NCBI RefSeq assembly: GCF_010093225.1
Contig: NZ_PDWM01000008.1
Coordinates: 1-64,000, forward strand
Length of the DNA stretch: 64,000 nucleotides
Direction of reading: 5' to 3'
DNA from: Pseudoxanthomonas koreensis
GTDB taxonomy: Bacteria > Pseudomonadota > Gammaproteobacteria > Xanthomonadales > Xanthomonadaceae
The notes beneath the pieces were generated by a model. That model made no database searches, was not told where the DNA came from, and saw nothing but the letters and a program-made list of their open reading frames with translations. Below are positions 1 to 8,215 of this stretch, piece by piece. Position numbers and translations under genes: made by a program. Every line of letters begins with the position of its first letter. Position 1 is the first letter of the stretch.

Positions 1-124
1 GTTGCGCGCATGGTCTGCGATCCTCATTGGTCTGGTAACCACGAAGATCGCGCCATGCGCGCGCTCTTGCAAACCAGGATCAGCGCAAGTCATTGATCCG
101 GAAAAGGGAAACCTGGGGAAACCT

Positions 125-214
125 CAGGGTCAGAGTGCACTTTTCTGTAGATTCCGAAACAGGGTCAGAGCGCACTTTGCGAACCCGCTGAAACAGGGGT
201 TAGAGTGCAGTTTT
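125..214. repeat. Three tandem degenerate ~35-bp repeats
   Basis: Three copies of a unit that begins CAGGGTCAGAGTGCACTTTT start at 125, 160 and 194, giving a period of 35 and then 34 bases. The second copy reads AGCGCACTTT and the third GGGGTTAGAGTGCAGTTTT, so the copies have diverged. No reading frame is evident across them. They sit directly upstream of the NYN-domain gene in the most AT-rich part of the window. They may be the edge of a mobile or repetitive element; no transposase is present in the window. Confidence 0.7.
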
Positions 215-245
215 ATTCAAGGCCACTAGGGGTCACCAGGAGCGT

Positions 246-959
246 ATGTCTGGATCGTCTGACAAGCTTGCCGTCCTCGTAGATGCAGACAACGCGCAGG
301 CGTCGATTGCTGCCGAACTGCTGGCTGAGGTCTCCCGGTACGGTACGGCGACGATAAAGCGGGCCTACGGTGATTGGACGACGCCGAATCTGCGCGGGTG
401 GAAGGACGCCCTGCAGAGCCTGGCGATCCAGCCGATCCAGCAGTTCGCGAACACGACCGGGAAGAACGCCACGGACTCGGCGCTGATCATCGATGCGATG
501 GATCTTCTCCATGGTGGGGCCGTCAACGGGTTCTGCATCGTCTCTTCCGACAGCGACTACACGCGTCTTGCAACGCGAATCCGCGAAGCCGGGCTGGTGG
601 TTTACGGGCTTGGCGAGAAGAAGACTCCTGCTGCCTTCGTGGCCGCATGCGACAAGTTCATCTATACGGAGATTCTGAGGCCATCCTCGGAAGCACTGCC
701 TGAGCCCGAAGGGCCAGAACCTCTAAAGCCCCTGCTCGAGAACGCGATTGCGGCCACGGCGCGCGACAGCGGATGGGCTGCCTTGTCCGCAGTGGGAAGC
801 CAAGTGAACAAGAACAGCCCGTCGTTCGATCCGCGCAACTACGGGTATCCAAAGCTCGGGGATCTGGTGAAGAAGCAGAAGTTCCTTGAGGTGAAGGAAG
901 TGCCTGTTGGCGATGGCTCGACCAGTGTCCACATCTTCGTGCGACTTAAGACCAAATAG
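246..959 (+). CDS. NYN-domain (LabA/DUF88-type) protein with C-terminal LOTUS/OST-HTH domain
   Basis: The 237-residue protein starts with a PIN-like NYN fold. The acidic metal-binding positions are in LVDADN (about residues 11-16), TDSALIIDAMD in the middle, and SSDSDYTRL near residue 100. Residues from about 160 to the end resemble an OST-HTH/LOTUS RNA-binding domain, with a conserved GYPKLGDLVKK segment. Proteins of this architecture are predicted RNases or RNA-binding factors; bacterial ones are widespread but poorly characterised. An AGGAG ribosome site lies just before the ATG. The gene is AT-richer than its neighbours and follows tandem repeats, suggesting acquisition by transfer. It appears cytoplasmic, with no signal peptide. 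Confidence 0.85.
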   Translation: MSGSSDKLAVLVDADNAQASIAAELLAEVSRYGTATIKRAYGDWTTPNLRGWKDALQSLAIQPIQQFANTTGKNATDSALIIDAMDLLHGGAVNGFCIVSSDSDYTRLATRIREAGLVVYGLGEKKTPAAFVAACDKFIYTEILRPSSEALPEPEGPEPLKPLLENAIAATARDSGWAALSAVGSQVNKNSPSFDPRNYGYPKLGDLVKKQKFLEVKEVPVGDGSTSVHIFVRLKTK

Positions 960-1043
960 TCACGAAGACAGAAGTTGGAGTGGCCGCCAGTGGAAGGCGT
1001 CAGGCTCGATAATTCGGACGTGTGGACAAAATCAGGAGTTGCC

Positions 1044-1223
1044 ATGTACGTGATCGAGATCGTGCTGTTCGTCATCGGCCTGGTCCTTCTGGTCATGGGC
1101 TACCGCAGGAACCATCGCAACCTGATGCTGTGTGCGGCGATCACGCTGTTCCTGTCGGCCGGGCTCGGTCCAATGGTGGAAGGATTCAGCGAGGGATACC
1201 GGGATTCACGCGCGGCCCGCTGA
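1044..1223 (+). CDS. Small two-segment membrane protein, unknown
   Basis: A 59-residue protein. The first hydrophobic helix covers about residues 3-19. A basic loop (GYRRNHRN) follows, then a second hydrophobic stretch (LMLCAAITLFLSAGLGP) and a charged tail. The start was placed at the ATG at 1044 because AGGAG ends five bases upstream; an in-frame start at 975 would add an unconvincing leader. I do not recognise the family. The topology suggests an inner-membrane hairpin with both termini on the same side. It lies 84 bases after the NYN gene in the same direction and could be cotranscribed with it. Confidence 0.6.
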   Translation: MYVIEIVLFVIGLVLLVMGYRRNHRNLMLCAAITLFLSAGLGPMVEGFSEGYRDSRAAR

Positions 1224-1243
1224 GGCGTTTGCGTCACCGCAGA

Positions 1244-1306
1244 AAATTTCTCCATCGCCGGAGCTTTATGCTCGGGCCGCCGGGGCTCGGCCGATGGTGA
1301 AAATTT
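1244..1306. repeat. Imperfect inverted repeat in the gap before the YbjN gene
   Basis: The arms AAATTTCTCCATCGCC (1244) and GATGGTGAAAATTT (ending 1306) are near-complementary across a GC-rich centre that contains a smaller hairpin, GAGC-TTTAT-GCTC. The AT-rich outer arms stand out in this genome. It may be a transcript 3' structure for the upstream small gene or a decayed repeat; no T-run follows. Confidence 0.45.
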
Positions 1307-1453
1307 ATCCGGAAACAAGGCTTTTTGCTCCGCATGTGGGGCAAGAGGCTCCGGCCTGTGGGTAACCCGACTGCCGGGCCAGCGGGGCCAAGTCTACTTT
1401 CCGGACATATCGGTCGCCGGCCATAATCCGGATCCGCAACAGGGGGATACACA

Positions 1454-1924
1454 ATGGGTAGGAAAAAATGGGCGCTGGCGGCAATGCTGGCGCTGGCATC
1501 GCCGTTGATCGCGGCGGACGCGGCTGCCGAAGGCCGTGGCATCACCGGTCCAGAAGCGGTGTCGGTGATGCGTTCGATGGGGCTCTCGCCGCAGCTGTCC
1601 ACCGACGGCGCGGGCGATCCGCTGATCCGGTTCATGACCGGTGACCTGCATGCCTTCCTGAACTTCTACGATTGCAGGGAAGGACGCTGCGGCTCGCTGC
1701 AGCTTGAATTGGCGCTTGACCTCGAGAACGGCACCAGCCTGCAGACTGCCAACTACGTCAACAACCGCTTCCGCTACGTCCGCATGCACCTGGACGACGA
1801 GGGCGACCCGTTCCTGCAGTACGACTTCGAGATGCTGCACACCGACCATGCGGCGCACCTGCGCAGCCAGCTGGAGACGTTCGACAGGCTGGTGGAAAGC
1901 TTCGTCGAGGCGGTGGCGGACTGA
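1454..1924 (+). CDS. Exported YbjN-domain protein
   Basis: A 156-residue protein with a clear signal peptide (basic MGRKK, hydrophobic core, cleavage probably near Ala-Asp-Ala-Ala at about residues 21-25). The rest fits the YbjN fold: an N-terminal helix GPEAVSVMRSMG, then strands with DPLIRFMTGDLHAFLNFYDC, and a long C-terminal helix. E. coli YbjN affects motility and stress, but secreted YbjN-like proteins of this size have no settled role. The -10-like CATAAT at 1422-1427 leaves a short leader. The two cysteines in YDCREGRC could form a disulfide after export. The gene stands alone. Confidence 0.75.
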   Translation: MGRKKWALAAMLALASPLIAADAAAEGRGITGPEAVSVMRSMGLSPQLSTDGAGDPLIRFMTGDLHAFLNFYDCREGRCGSLQLELALDLENGTSLQTANYVNNRFRYVRMHLDDEGDPFLQYDFEMLHTDHAAHLRSQLETFDRLVESFVEAVAD

Positions 1925-2062
1925 GGACGGGACTGCCTCCCGGCCACGTGCGGCAACGCGGTGGCCGGGCGTTCCGCGTGCAATGCCGGGTGACTTCCGG
2001 CACGCGCCGGCCTAGCGGCGGGCGCGCAGTGTGCGCGCCAATCACGCTCCCGGATTTATGCG

Positions 2063-2725
2063 ATGGCTTTCCGCTGCCTGCTGCTTCTGCTCCTGCTGGT
2101 TTCCCCCGCGTTGCTCATGGCGGCGGACGCCCACCGCGTCACCTCCCCCGCGGTGCCCGAGTCTGTATTCGCCGTGGACGCCAGCCTGGCACCCTTGCCC
2201 GTTCTGCGCTTCCCGATCGGCGACACCACCGATGCGGAGCGCCACCTGTTCGTCGACGTGGCCGATGGCGTGGTCCAGCGCCTGGTCGTGCTGCAGTTCG
2301 AGACCGTGCAGGCCGGGTCCGACTTCCGTTTCGTGTTCCCGGCGGTGCCGCCGCGCCGCTTCGGGCCGCACGTGTACCGCTCCGGCGCGTATGCCTATGA
2401 CGACGTCGCCGCGGCGGCGCGTGCGCCGGGGCTGGAGGCGGACAGGACGCGCGCGGCGCTGGTCGCGGCGGGGCTGCAGCCGCCGCGCTACTGGCACGTG
2501 GCGCGCCTGGCGCGGGTCGCCGATGCCGCCGGCCTGCACGAGGCCATCGTCTTCTACCTGGAGAACGCCGACGCACGCTATCCGGCGGGGCTGGTGGACG
2601 TGGACGAGGATGGCGACGGCCTGCTCGATGCCGCCGAAACCGCGCGGCTGTGGGCGGCGCTTGAAGGCGTGCTGTCGGTGCTGCCCGGCACTGCCGCGGC
2701 AGCGGACGCGCAGCCGCTAGACTAG
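2063..2725 (+). CDS. Exported protein with a C-terminal EF-hand-like calcium loop
   Basis: A 220-residue protein of unknown family. A signal peptide occupies about residues 1-21 (MAFRCLLLLLLLVSPALLMAADA). The middle is beta-rich with no motif I recognise. Near residues 177-188 the segment DEDGDGLLDAAE matches the canonical 12-residue EF-hand loop, with acidic or glycine residues at 1, 3, 5, 6 and Glu at 12, so calcium binding is a fair prediction. The start at 2063 keeps the signal peptide intact. The TAGACT at 2719-2724, overlapping the stop codon, is a likely -10 for the downstream FKBP gene. Confidence 0.65.
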   Translation: MAFRCLLLLLLLVSPALLMAADAHRVTSPAVPESVFAVDASLAPLPVLRFPIGDTTDAERHLFVDVADGVVQRLVVLQFETVQAGSDFRFVFPAVPPRRFGPHVYRSGAYAYDDVAAAARAPGLEADRTRAALVAAGLQPPRYWHVARLARVADAAGLHEAIVFYLENADARYPAGLVDVDEDGDGLLDAAETARLWAALEGVLSVLPGTAAAADAQPLD

Positions 2726-2758
2726 GCCGCAATTCCCCCGCATCGACAAGGATCCGCC

Positions 2759-3112
2759 ATGGCTTTCACCACCACCGCTTCGGGCCTGCAGTTCGAAGAC
2801 ACCGTCACCGGCACCGGCGCCGAGGCCGTGCGCGGCAACAACGTCACCGTGCACTACACCGGCTGGCTCTACGAGGGCGGCGCGCAGGGCGCGAAGTTCG
2901 ATTCCAGCAAGGACCGCGGCGAGCCTTTCATCTTCCCGCTGGGTGCCGGCATGGTGATCAAGGGCTGGGACGAGGGCGTGCAGGGCATGAAGGTCGGCGG
3001 CACGCGGGTGCTGGTCATCCCGGCCGCCCTGGGCTACGGCGCGCGCGGCGCCGGCGGCGTGATCCCGCCCAACGCCACGCTGAAGTTCGAGGTGGAGCTG
3101 CTGGGGACCTGA
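2759..3112 (+). CDS. FKBP-type peptidyl-prolyl cis-trans isomerase
   Basis: A 117-residue single FKBP domain without a signal peptide, so probably cytoplasmic. Family hallmarks are [18 protein letters not shown], the active-site segment [37 protein letters not shown], and the closing [12 protein letters not shown]. It catalyses proline isomerisation in protein folding. The length equals that of the minimal bacterial FKBP of the yeast FKBP12 type, unlike the longer dimeric FkpA. It appears monocistronic. Confidence 0.95.
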   Translation: MAFTTTASGLQFEDTVTGTGAEAVRGNNVTVHYTGWLYEGGAQGAKFDSSKDRGEPFIFPLGAGMVIKGWDEGVQGMKVGGTRVLVIPAALGYGARGAGGVIPPNATLKFEVELLGT

Positions 3113-3180
3113 GCGGGGCGGTTCCGCCCGGCTGGGTGCCGCGTCGCCCGTTCTCCGCTCGAACGAGGGGATTTCCGCAC

Positions 3181-3921
3181 ATGCGCGCCAGTCCATCGAT
3201 GGCAACCGCTGGCGTCCGCAAGCCTTGCGCTCTCTGGCGGTGCATGGCCGTGATGCTGTGCGCGGTGGCGGCCATGCCGGCGGCGGCGGCCGAACCGGCA
3301 ACCGCCGAAGCCAGTCCTCCGCACACGGTGGTCTTCATCGGCGAGCGGCTCTCCATCGAGCCCGTGCCCGACCCATGCCAGACGAAGGCCAGGGAAACCG
3401 GGGGGTTGGAGTGCATCACCATGGATTCGCTGTACCGGGCCAGGTACCGCGTCGTGCAGCCGGTGGTGGGCGACGCCGGCGACGGGACGCTGGCGTTCTC
3501 GGTGGCCGACCACTACGGCTTCCCGCCGTTCGCCCACTTCGACCATGCGCTGCTGTTCGTCGAGGTGGGCGGGGAGGATGCGTGGCTGCACAAGTACCAG
3601 GCCATCCCCGTGCATCGCACGGTGGACGGGCAGTGGGCCGCCTGCGGCGACCTCCAGTACCGCGATGGACAGCAGCCGCGCGTCGCCCGGGCGCGCCCGA
3701 TGGCGTTCGCCGGGCCGATCCTGGCGCTGGATGCCGTGCCCGCCGGGCACAACGAGCGACTGGCCGCCCGCTGGAAGGAGCACCCGGACATCTACCGCGT
3801 CACCGGTGGCAAGGTGCAATGCCTCAGGGGCGTCCCGGTCGAACAGGCGTATGCGATCGTGCGCGAGGGCGTGATGGCCGCGCGCGAGGTGCCGTTGCCG
3901 CCGTGGCCGGCCGATCCCTGA
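3181..3921 (+). CDS. Exported protein of unknown function
   Basis: About 246 residues from the ATG at 3181, chosen because GAGGGG lies just upstream and the protein then opens with a usable signal sequence (basic start, hydrophobic WRCMAVMLCAVAAMPAAAAEPA). The body holds four conserved-looking cysteines (DPCQTK, LECITM, WAACGD, KVQCLRG) and a C-terminal helix VEQAYAIVREGVMAAR. It resembles exported hypothetical proteins of Lysobacter-type genomes, but I cannot name a domain. It lies between the FKBP and DUF1704 genes without obvious operon linkage. Confidence 0.6.
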   Translation: MRASPSMATAGVRKPCALWRCMAVMLCAVAAMPAAAAEPATAEASPPHTVVFIGERLSIEPVPDPCQTKARETGGLECITMDSLYRARYRVVQPVVGDAGDGTLAFSVADHYGFPPFAHFDHALLFVEVGGEDAWLHKYQAIPVHRTVDGQWAACGDLQYRDGQQPRVARARPMAFAGPILALDAVPAGHNERLAARWKEHPDIYRVTGGKVQCLRGVPVEQAYAIVREGVMAAREVPLPPWPADP

Positions 3922-4004
3922 TCCGGCGTTGCGTCGGCAAGGCCTGCGCCCCGAACAGGACCTGATAGGCTGCGCCCATCCTGGACCTGCAGGGTGGGAA
4001 CCCC

Positions 4005-5336
4005 ATGAACGCCGTCGCTTCCGGCACCCCCGATCCCACCGCCGCGGACCCCGCGCTGGCGAAGCTGCTCAAGTACGACAAGCGGATCGCGAAGATCGGC
4101 AGCAAGGTCCGCATCCTCTCCGGCCTGACCTGGCCGGTGGAGATGGAGGCGCGCTTCCTCGAACGCTGGCGCGCGGGCAACCCGGAACTGCCACAACCGC
4201 CTACGCAGCCGGTCGACCATGCCGAGACCATAGAGGCGCTCGACGACATCCTGCCGCGGCTCGATCGCGGCCACCCGGTCGGCGACTGGCTGTACAAGAC
4301 CGCGTGGAGCTATCGCGTCGCCGCGACCATGCTCGCCAACGTGGGCAATCCGCGCTTCACCGAATGCTCGGTGCTGCTGTACGGCCATCCGTCCACGCGG
4401 TACCGGTCGCAGGATTCGACCACGTTCCAGTCCGCCGCGCGGATGCTGGAGATCACCGGCCAGCTGATCGATTCGCGCTACGTGCCCGCGGTGCCCTACG
4501 ACATCCCCGCCACCGAGTTCGCCGCGCAGCTGCGCGAGCGCATGGGCCGGTTCTTCACCCACGATCCGGTCGAGGTGGTGCTCGATCCGCAGCTTTCCTC
4601 CAAGGCCACCGCGGGCAGCAAGGTGATCCGCATCCGCGCCGATGCGATGTTCTCCGACCTGGACCTGGACCAGCTGGTCGAGCACGAGGCGTTCATCCAT
4701 TCGGCGACCATGCTCAACGGCAAGCACCAGCCGTGGCTGCGCTGCCTGGGCACCGGCTCGCCGCGTACCACGCGCACCCAGGAGGGACTGGCCACGTTCG
4801 CCGAGATCATCAGCGGATCGATGGACATCAACCGCCTGCGGCGGCTGGCGCTGCGCGTGCTGCGGCTGCAGGAGGGGCTGGACGGCGCCGACTTCATCCA
4901 GGTGTTCCGCAACTTCCTCGACGCTGGACAGTCGGAGGTGGATGCCTACCGCAGCGCCGCGCGCATCTTCCGCGGTGGCGACGTGCGCGGCCGGGTCTGC
5001 TTCACCAAGGACGGCGCCTACCTCGAAGGGCTGCTGCTGGTGACTGCGTTCGTCAAGCGCGCGCTGTACGAGAACCGCGGCGACACCCTGCGCATGCTGT
5101 TCTGCGGCCGGGTGGCGCTGGGCGACCTGGTGGCGCTGTCGGCGCTGCGCGATTCCGGCCTGATCGCAGGCCCGCGCTACGTGCCGCCGTGGGCGCGGCA
5201 CCCGGAACGGGTGCTGGCCACGCTGGCCTTCTCCCCCGCGGCGCAGTCGCTGCGCCTGGACGGCTTCGACCTGCAGCGGTTCGCGGAAGCCGAGGACGAG
5301 GTGATGGAGGCGGGAGCCGCGGCGGCCCTGTCCTGA
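4005..5336 (+). CDS. DUF1704 / QEGLA-motif metallopeptidase-like protein (MATCAP family)
   Basis: A 443-residue cytoplasmic protein of the family annotated as flavohemoglobin expression-modulating QEGLA motif protein. It carries HEAFIH (His227, Glu228, His232), an HExxxH zinc motif, followed by TQEGLA whose Glu would be the third ligand. This arrangement is established for the eukaryotic tubulin tyrosine carboxypeptidase MATCAP, which belongs to the same domain family, so a carboxypeptidase-like activity is plausible; the bacterial substrate is unknown. Upstream, TAGGCT at about 3964 could be the -10. It stands alone between unrelated genes. Confidence 0.85.
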   Translation: MNAVASGTPDPTAADPALAKLLKYDKRIAKIGSKVRILSGLTWPVEMEARFLERWRAGNPELPQPPTQPVDHAETIEALDDILPRLDRGHPVGDWLYKTAWSYRVAATMLANVGNPRFTECSVLLYGHPSTRYRSQDSTTFQSAARMLEITGQLIDSRYVPAVPYDIPATEFAAQLRERMGRFFTHDPVEVVLDPQLSSKATAGSKVIRIRADAMFSDLDLDQLVEHEAFIHSATMLNGKHQPWLRCLGTGSPRTTRTQEGLATFAEIISGSMDINRLRRLALRVLRLQEGLDGADFIQVFRNFLDAGQSEVDAYRSAARIFRGGDVRGRVCFTKDGAYLEGLLLVTAFVKRALYENRGDTLRMLFCGRVALGDLVALSALRDSGLIAGPRYVPPWARHPERVLATLAFSPAAQSLRLDGFDLQRFAEAEDEVMEAGAAAALS

Positions 5337-5391
5337 CGCAGGCGCGGTTCCGCACTATCCTCGTCCGGTCCTTCCTGGGTGCCCGTGCCGA

Positions 5392-6936
5392 ATGAAGCTG
5401 CCGACCACGTACGCCGTCCTGCTCGCCTGCCTGTCCGCCTGCCTGTTCGCCGTGACCGCCACCGGCTGCAATCCCGCGCCGCCGGCCACGCCCGCGGCGG
5501 CCGAGGCCACGGCCCCGCCGGTGCACATCGTGCCGTTGCCGCAGTCGGTGGACGTGCAGTCCGGCGAACTGCAGGTGTCCGGCGCCGTCGCGCTGGAAGC
5601 GCCCGAAGCCGCACCGAACGCCCGCCGCGCGCTGGAGGAACTGCTGTCCACGCTGGGCCTGGCCCAGGACGCGAGCGCGGCCATCCGCATCCGCCTGCAA
5701 CTGGTCGACGACGCGGCGCTACCCGATGAAGGCTACCGGCTGCGGGTGGGCGAGGGCATCGTCCTGGTCGCGCGCACCGACGCCGGCCTGCTGCACGCGG
5801 TGCAGAGCCTGCGCCAGCTGCTGCCGGCGCAGGCGCAGCCGCAGTACCGGCTGCCGCGGGTCGCGATCACCGACGCGCCGGCCTACTCCTGGCGCGGCAG
5901 CTCGGTGGACGTGGCCCGCAGCTTCCTGCCGGTCGAGTACCTGGAAAAGCACATCGACCGCATGGCGTTCTTCAAGCTCAACCGCCTGCACCTGCACCTC
6001 ACCGACGACCAGGGCTGGCGCATCGAGATCAAGCGCTACCCGAAGCTGGTGGAGATCGGCGGCGCCAGCGCGGTCAAGGGCGGGCGAAGCGGCTGGTACA
6101 CCCAGGAGGAATTGAAGCACCTGGTGGCCTACGCGCAGGCGCGTGGCGTCACCCTGGTCCCGGAGATCGACATGCCCGGGCACGTGCAGGCGATGCTGGC
6201 CTCCTACAACGAGCTGGCCTGCGACGACGAGGACAACCTGTCCACCTACGACGGCCTGGAGGTGGGCTTCAGCGTGCTGTGCCTGTCCAAGCCGGACGTG
6301 GTCTATCCGTTCGTGCGCAACGTGCTGGAAGAAGTGCTGGCGATCTTCCCGTCGCAGGAGATCCACATCGGCGGCGACGAGATCAAGGATCCGCTGTACG
6401 CCGACTTCGTCGCCCGTACCGCGGCGATGGTGCGGGAGATGGGGCGCACGCCGATCGCCTGGGAGGAGGGTTCGGTGGCCGACACCGGCCCGGACCTGAT
6501 GCTGCAGCTGTGGAACGAGGGCTACGCCATCGACGCGGCGGTGGCCAAGGGGCATCCGCTGATCCTGTCGCCGTGCACGTATTTCTACATCGACCACGGC
6601 AACTACGCCGGCCAGCCGCAGACTTACGACTGGTGCCGCAAGGAAGGCGTGCCGCTGCAGCGGGTCTACAGCTTCGATCCGGCGCGTTATCCGACCGCGG
6701 TCGGCGTGGAGGGCGCGCTGTGGTCGGAACTGGTGCACGCCGATGCGACCGCCGACGACCGCCTGTGGCCGCGGCTGGCAGCGGTGGCCGAGGTGGCCTG
6801 GACGCCCGCCGACCGGCGCGATTACGCCGGCTTCGTCCAGCGTCTGGGCGCGCTGCGCCCGCATCTGGACGCGATGGGCGTGCGTTACCACCCCGAGCCG
6901 GACCTGGGCTGGGGGAATCGCGACAGCGGGCCCTGA
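5392..6936 (+). CDS. GH20 beta-N-acetylhexosaminidase, lipoprotein
   Basis: A 514-residue enzyme. The N-terminus has a lipoprotein signal ending in ATGC with Cys26. A GH20b domain spans about 43-160 and the GH20 barrel follows. Catalytic Asp329-Glu330 lie in HIGGDE. Substrate-site segments include HLHLTDDQGWRIEIKRYP and LVPEIDMPGHVQAML, and the barrel closes with GVEGALWSE. It removes terminal N-acetylglucosamine from chitooligosaccharides or cell-wall fragments, probably from the periplasmic face. It is shorter than the multi-domain chitobiases. Its start lies 55 bases after the DUF1704 gene. Confidence 0.93.
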   Translation: MKLPTTYAVLLACLSACLFAVTATGCNPAPPATPAAAEATAPPVHIVPLPQSVDVQSGELQVSGAVALEAPEAAPNARRALEELLSTLGLAQDASAAIRIRLQLVDDAALPDEGYRLRVGEGIVLVARTDAGLLHAVQSLRQLLPAQAQPQYRLPRVAITDAPAYSWRGSSVDVARSFLPVEYLEKHIDRMAFFKLNRLHLHLTDDQGWRIEIKRYPKLVEIGGASAVKGGRSGWYTQEELKHLVAYAQARGVTLVPEIDMPGHVQAMLASYNELACDDEDNLSTYDGLEVGFSVLCLSKPDVVYPFVRNVLEEVLAIFPSQEIHIGGDEIKDPLYADFVARTAAMVREMGRTPIAWEEGSVADTGPDLMLQLWNEGYAIDAAVAKGHPLILSPCTYFYIDHGNYAGQPQTYDWCRKEGVPLQRVYSFDPARYPTAVGVEGALWSELVHADATADDRLWPRLAAVAEVAWTPADRRDYAGFVQRLGALRPHLDAMGVRYHPEPDLGWGNRDSGP

Positions 6937-7165
6937 GCCCTTCCGGGCCGGCTATCCAACATCGCATTCATCCTGCGTGGAGTAAGGTGGGCCATCGCTG
7001 GTCCACGCGACCTGCCGCCCGCTACCCGGGCGCCTTTCGCCCCTTCAACCTCGATGCTTCCCGGGCCGGCCGCACGCCCGGGAGGGAGGCCATCCCATCG
7101 CCCGTTCGTTCCCCCTGCCATCCAGTCCCGCCGATGCCGACCCTTCATGCCGGCGCTGCGATGCG

Positions 7166-7435
7166 GTGTGTTGCCGGCTCACCGTGGTGGTGATGCCCGA
7201 GGACCGCGGCGTGCCGCGCTGGCTGGTCGAGCGCAATGCGCAAGGGGTTGAGGTGATGGCGCGCGACGAGGACGGCTGGTGCGCGGCGATCGATCCCCAG
7301 CGCATGTCCTGTTCGATCTACGCCGACCGTCCGGCGATCTGCCGCAGCTTCGCCATGGGCGGTGCGTATTGCCTGGACATCCGTGCGACCTACCGCGAGC
7401 AGCGGCTGCGCGGCATTCCCCTGACGCTTTATTGA
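7166..7435 (+). CDS. YkgJ-type cysteine-cluster protein, 5' end unclear
   Basis: The listed GTG start gives 89 residues, with CxxxxDRPAICRSF, WCAAID and YC. Coding similarity continues upstream in frame: TGCCGGCGCTGC before the GTG gives CRRC, completing the CxxCxxxCC cluster of YkgJ proteins (zinc or iron-sulfur binding). No ATG, GTG or TTG exists in frame between the stop at 6983 and 7166. Candidates are an ATC at 7097, seven bases after GGAGGGAGG; a CTG at 7115; or the ATG at 7134 if one base is missing around 7141-7147. The family is small, cytoplasmic and functionally undefined. Confidence 0.7.
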   Translation: MCCRLTVVVMPEDRGVPRWLVERNAQGVEVMARDEDGWCAAIDPQRMSCSIYADRPAICRSFAMGGAYCLDIRATYREQRLRGIPLTLY

Positions 7436-7456
7436 CTGACCGGAGGTATCCAGACC

Positions 7457-7666
7457 ATGGCCACGCGCAGGCCCGTGAAGAACGCTCCTCCCCGCAGGCC
7501 GGACGCCGGCAAGCCGAGCGGTGCGCTCACCAGCGAGCGCATTTCCGACGACCTTCTCGCCTTCCAGCGCACCGGGGGCCGCATCGAGGTGCTCGGCACC
7601 ACCCGGGTGCTGGAAAAGGTGGCGGAAATGGAGGAGAAGAAGGGCAAAGGGGACGCAGACACCTGA
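7457..7666 (+). CDS. Small conserved-looking basic protein
   Basis: A 69-residue protein with a proline/arginine-rich N-terminus (MATRRPVKNAPPRRPD), a central SERISDDLLAFQRTGGRIEVLGTT segment that looks folded, and a lysine/glutamate-rich tail (EKVAEMEEKKGKGD). GGAGG sits 11 bases before the ATG. It follows the YkgJ gene by 21 bases and may share its transcript. I do not recognise a domain; the charge pattern would suit RNA, DNA or ribosome binding, but that is only inference. Confidence 0.6.
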   Translation: MATRRPVKNAPPRRPDAGKPSGALTSERISDDLLAFQRTGGRIEVLGTTRVLEKVAEMEEKKGKGDADT

Positions 7667-7753
7667 GCGCCCGCGCGTGAGTCCGGTGTAGGCGACGGTT
7701 TACGTGAGAACAGGAATCACGGCCACGTTCGCCGCCAGCGCCAGGGAGGCGAC

Positions 7754-8161
7754 ATGGGAATCAGCTGCCACCTGTCCTTCGATGGCGACTGCGCGGCCGC
7801 GTTCCGCCACTACCAGCGCATCCTCGGCGGCCAGTTCACCGGCGTGCTCACCTACGGCGAGTCGCCGCTGGCGCGGCAGGTGCCGCGGGCCTGGCAGTCG
7901 CGGATCCTGCAGGCCACGCTCGCCTGCAACGGCCAGGTCCTGATCGGTTCCGACGCCTTCCCGGGCAGCTACGTGCGGCTGCAGGGGTTCTCGGTCTCGA
8001 TCGCCGCACCGGTGGACGAGGCCGCGCGCGTGTTCACCGCGCTGGCCGAGGGCGGCAGCATCCGCATGCCGTTCGAGCGCACGTTCTGGTCGCCCGGGTT
8101 CGGCATGGTGGTCGACCGCTTCGGCATCCCCTGGGAGATCAGCGGCGAGCGCAGCCACTAG
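7754..8161 (+). CDS. VOC-family (PhnB/glyoxalase-fold) protein
   Basis: A 135-residue single VOC domain. It opens with CHLSFDGDCAAAFRHYQRILGG, typical of PhnB-like members, and closes with FWSPGFGMVVDRFGIPWEIS, the characteristic last beta-alpha-beta unit. These proteins are metal-dependent or metal-free dioxygenase/lyase relatives; PhnB-like ones usually have no assigned substrate. It is cytoplasmic, with GGGAGG just before the ATG. It converges on the DUF1456 gene. Confidence 0.85.
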   Translation: MGISCHLSFDGDCAAAFRHYQRILGGQFTGVLTYGESPLARQVPRAWQSRILQATLACNGQVLIGSDAFPGSYVRLQGFSVSIAAPVDEAARVFTALAEGGSIRMPFERTFWSPGFGMVVDRFGIPWEISGERSH

Positions 8162-8215
8162 GCCGGCCGCGGCCGCACAGCGGCGCCACGCTCCGGCTGC
8201 AGCGAAGGCGCAGCC

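Noticed and set aside
1383-1396. GGGGCCAAGTCTAC upstream of the YbjN gene as a fifth GGCCAA box
   Set aside because: It has only one half of the direct repeat and lacks GGCCAATT, so it fails the 19-base pattern.
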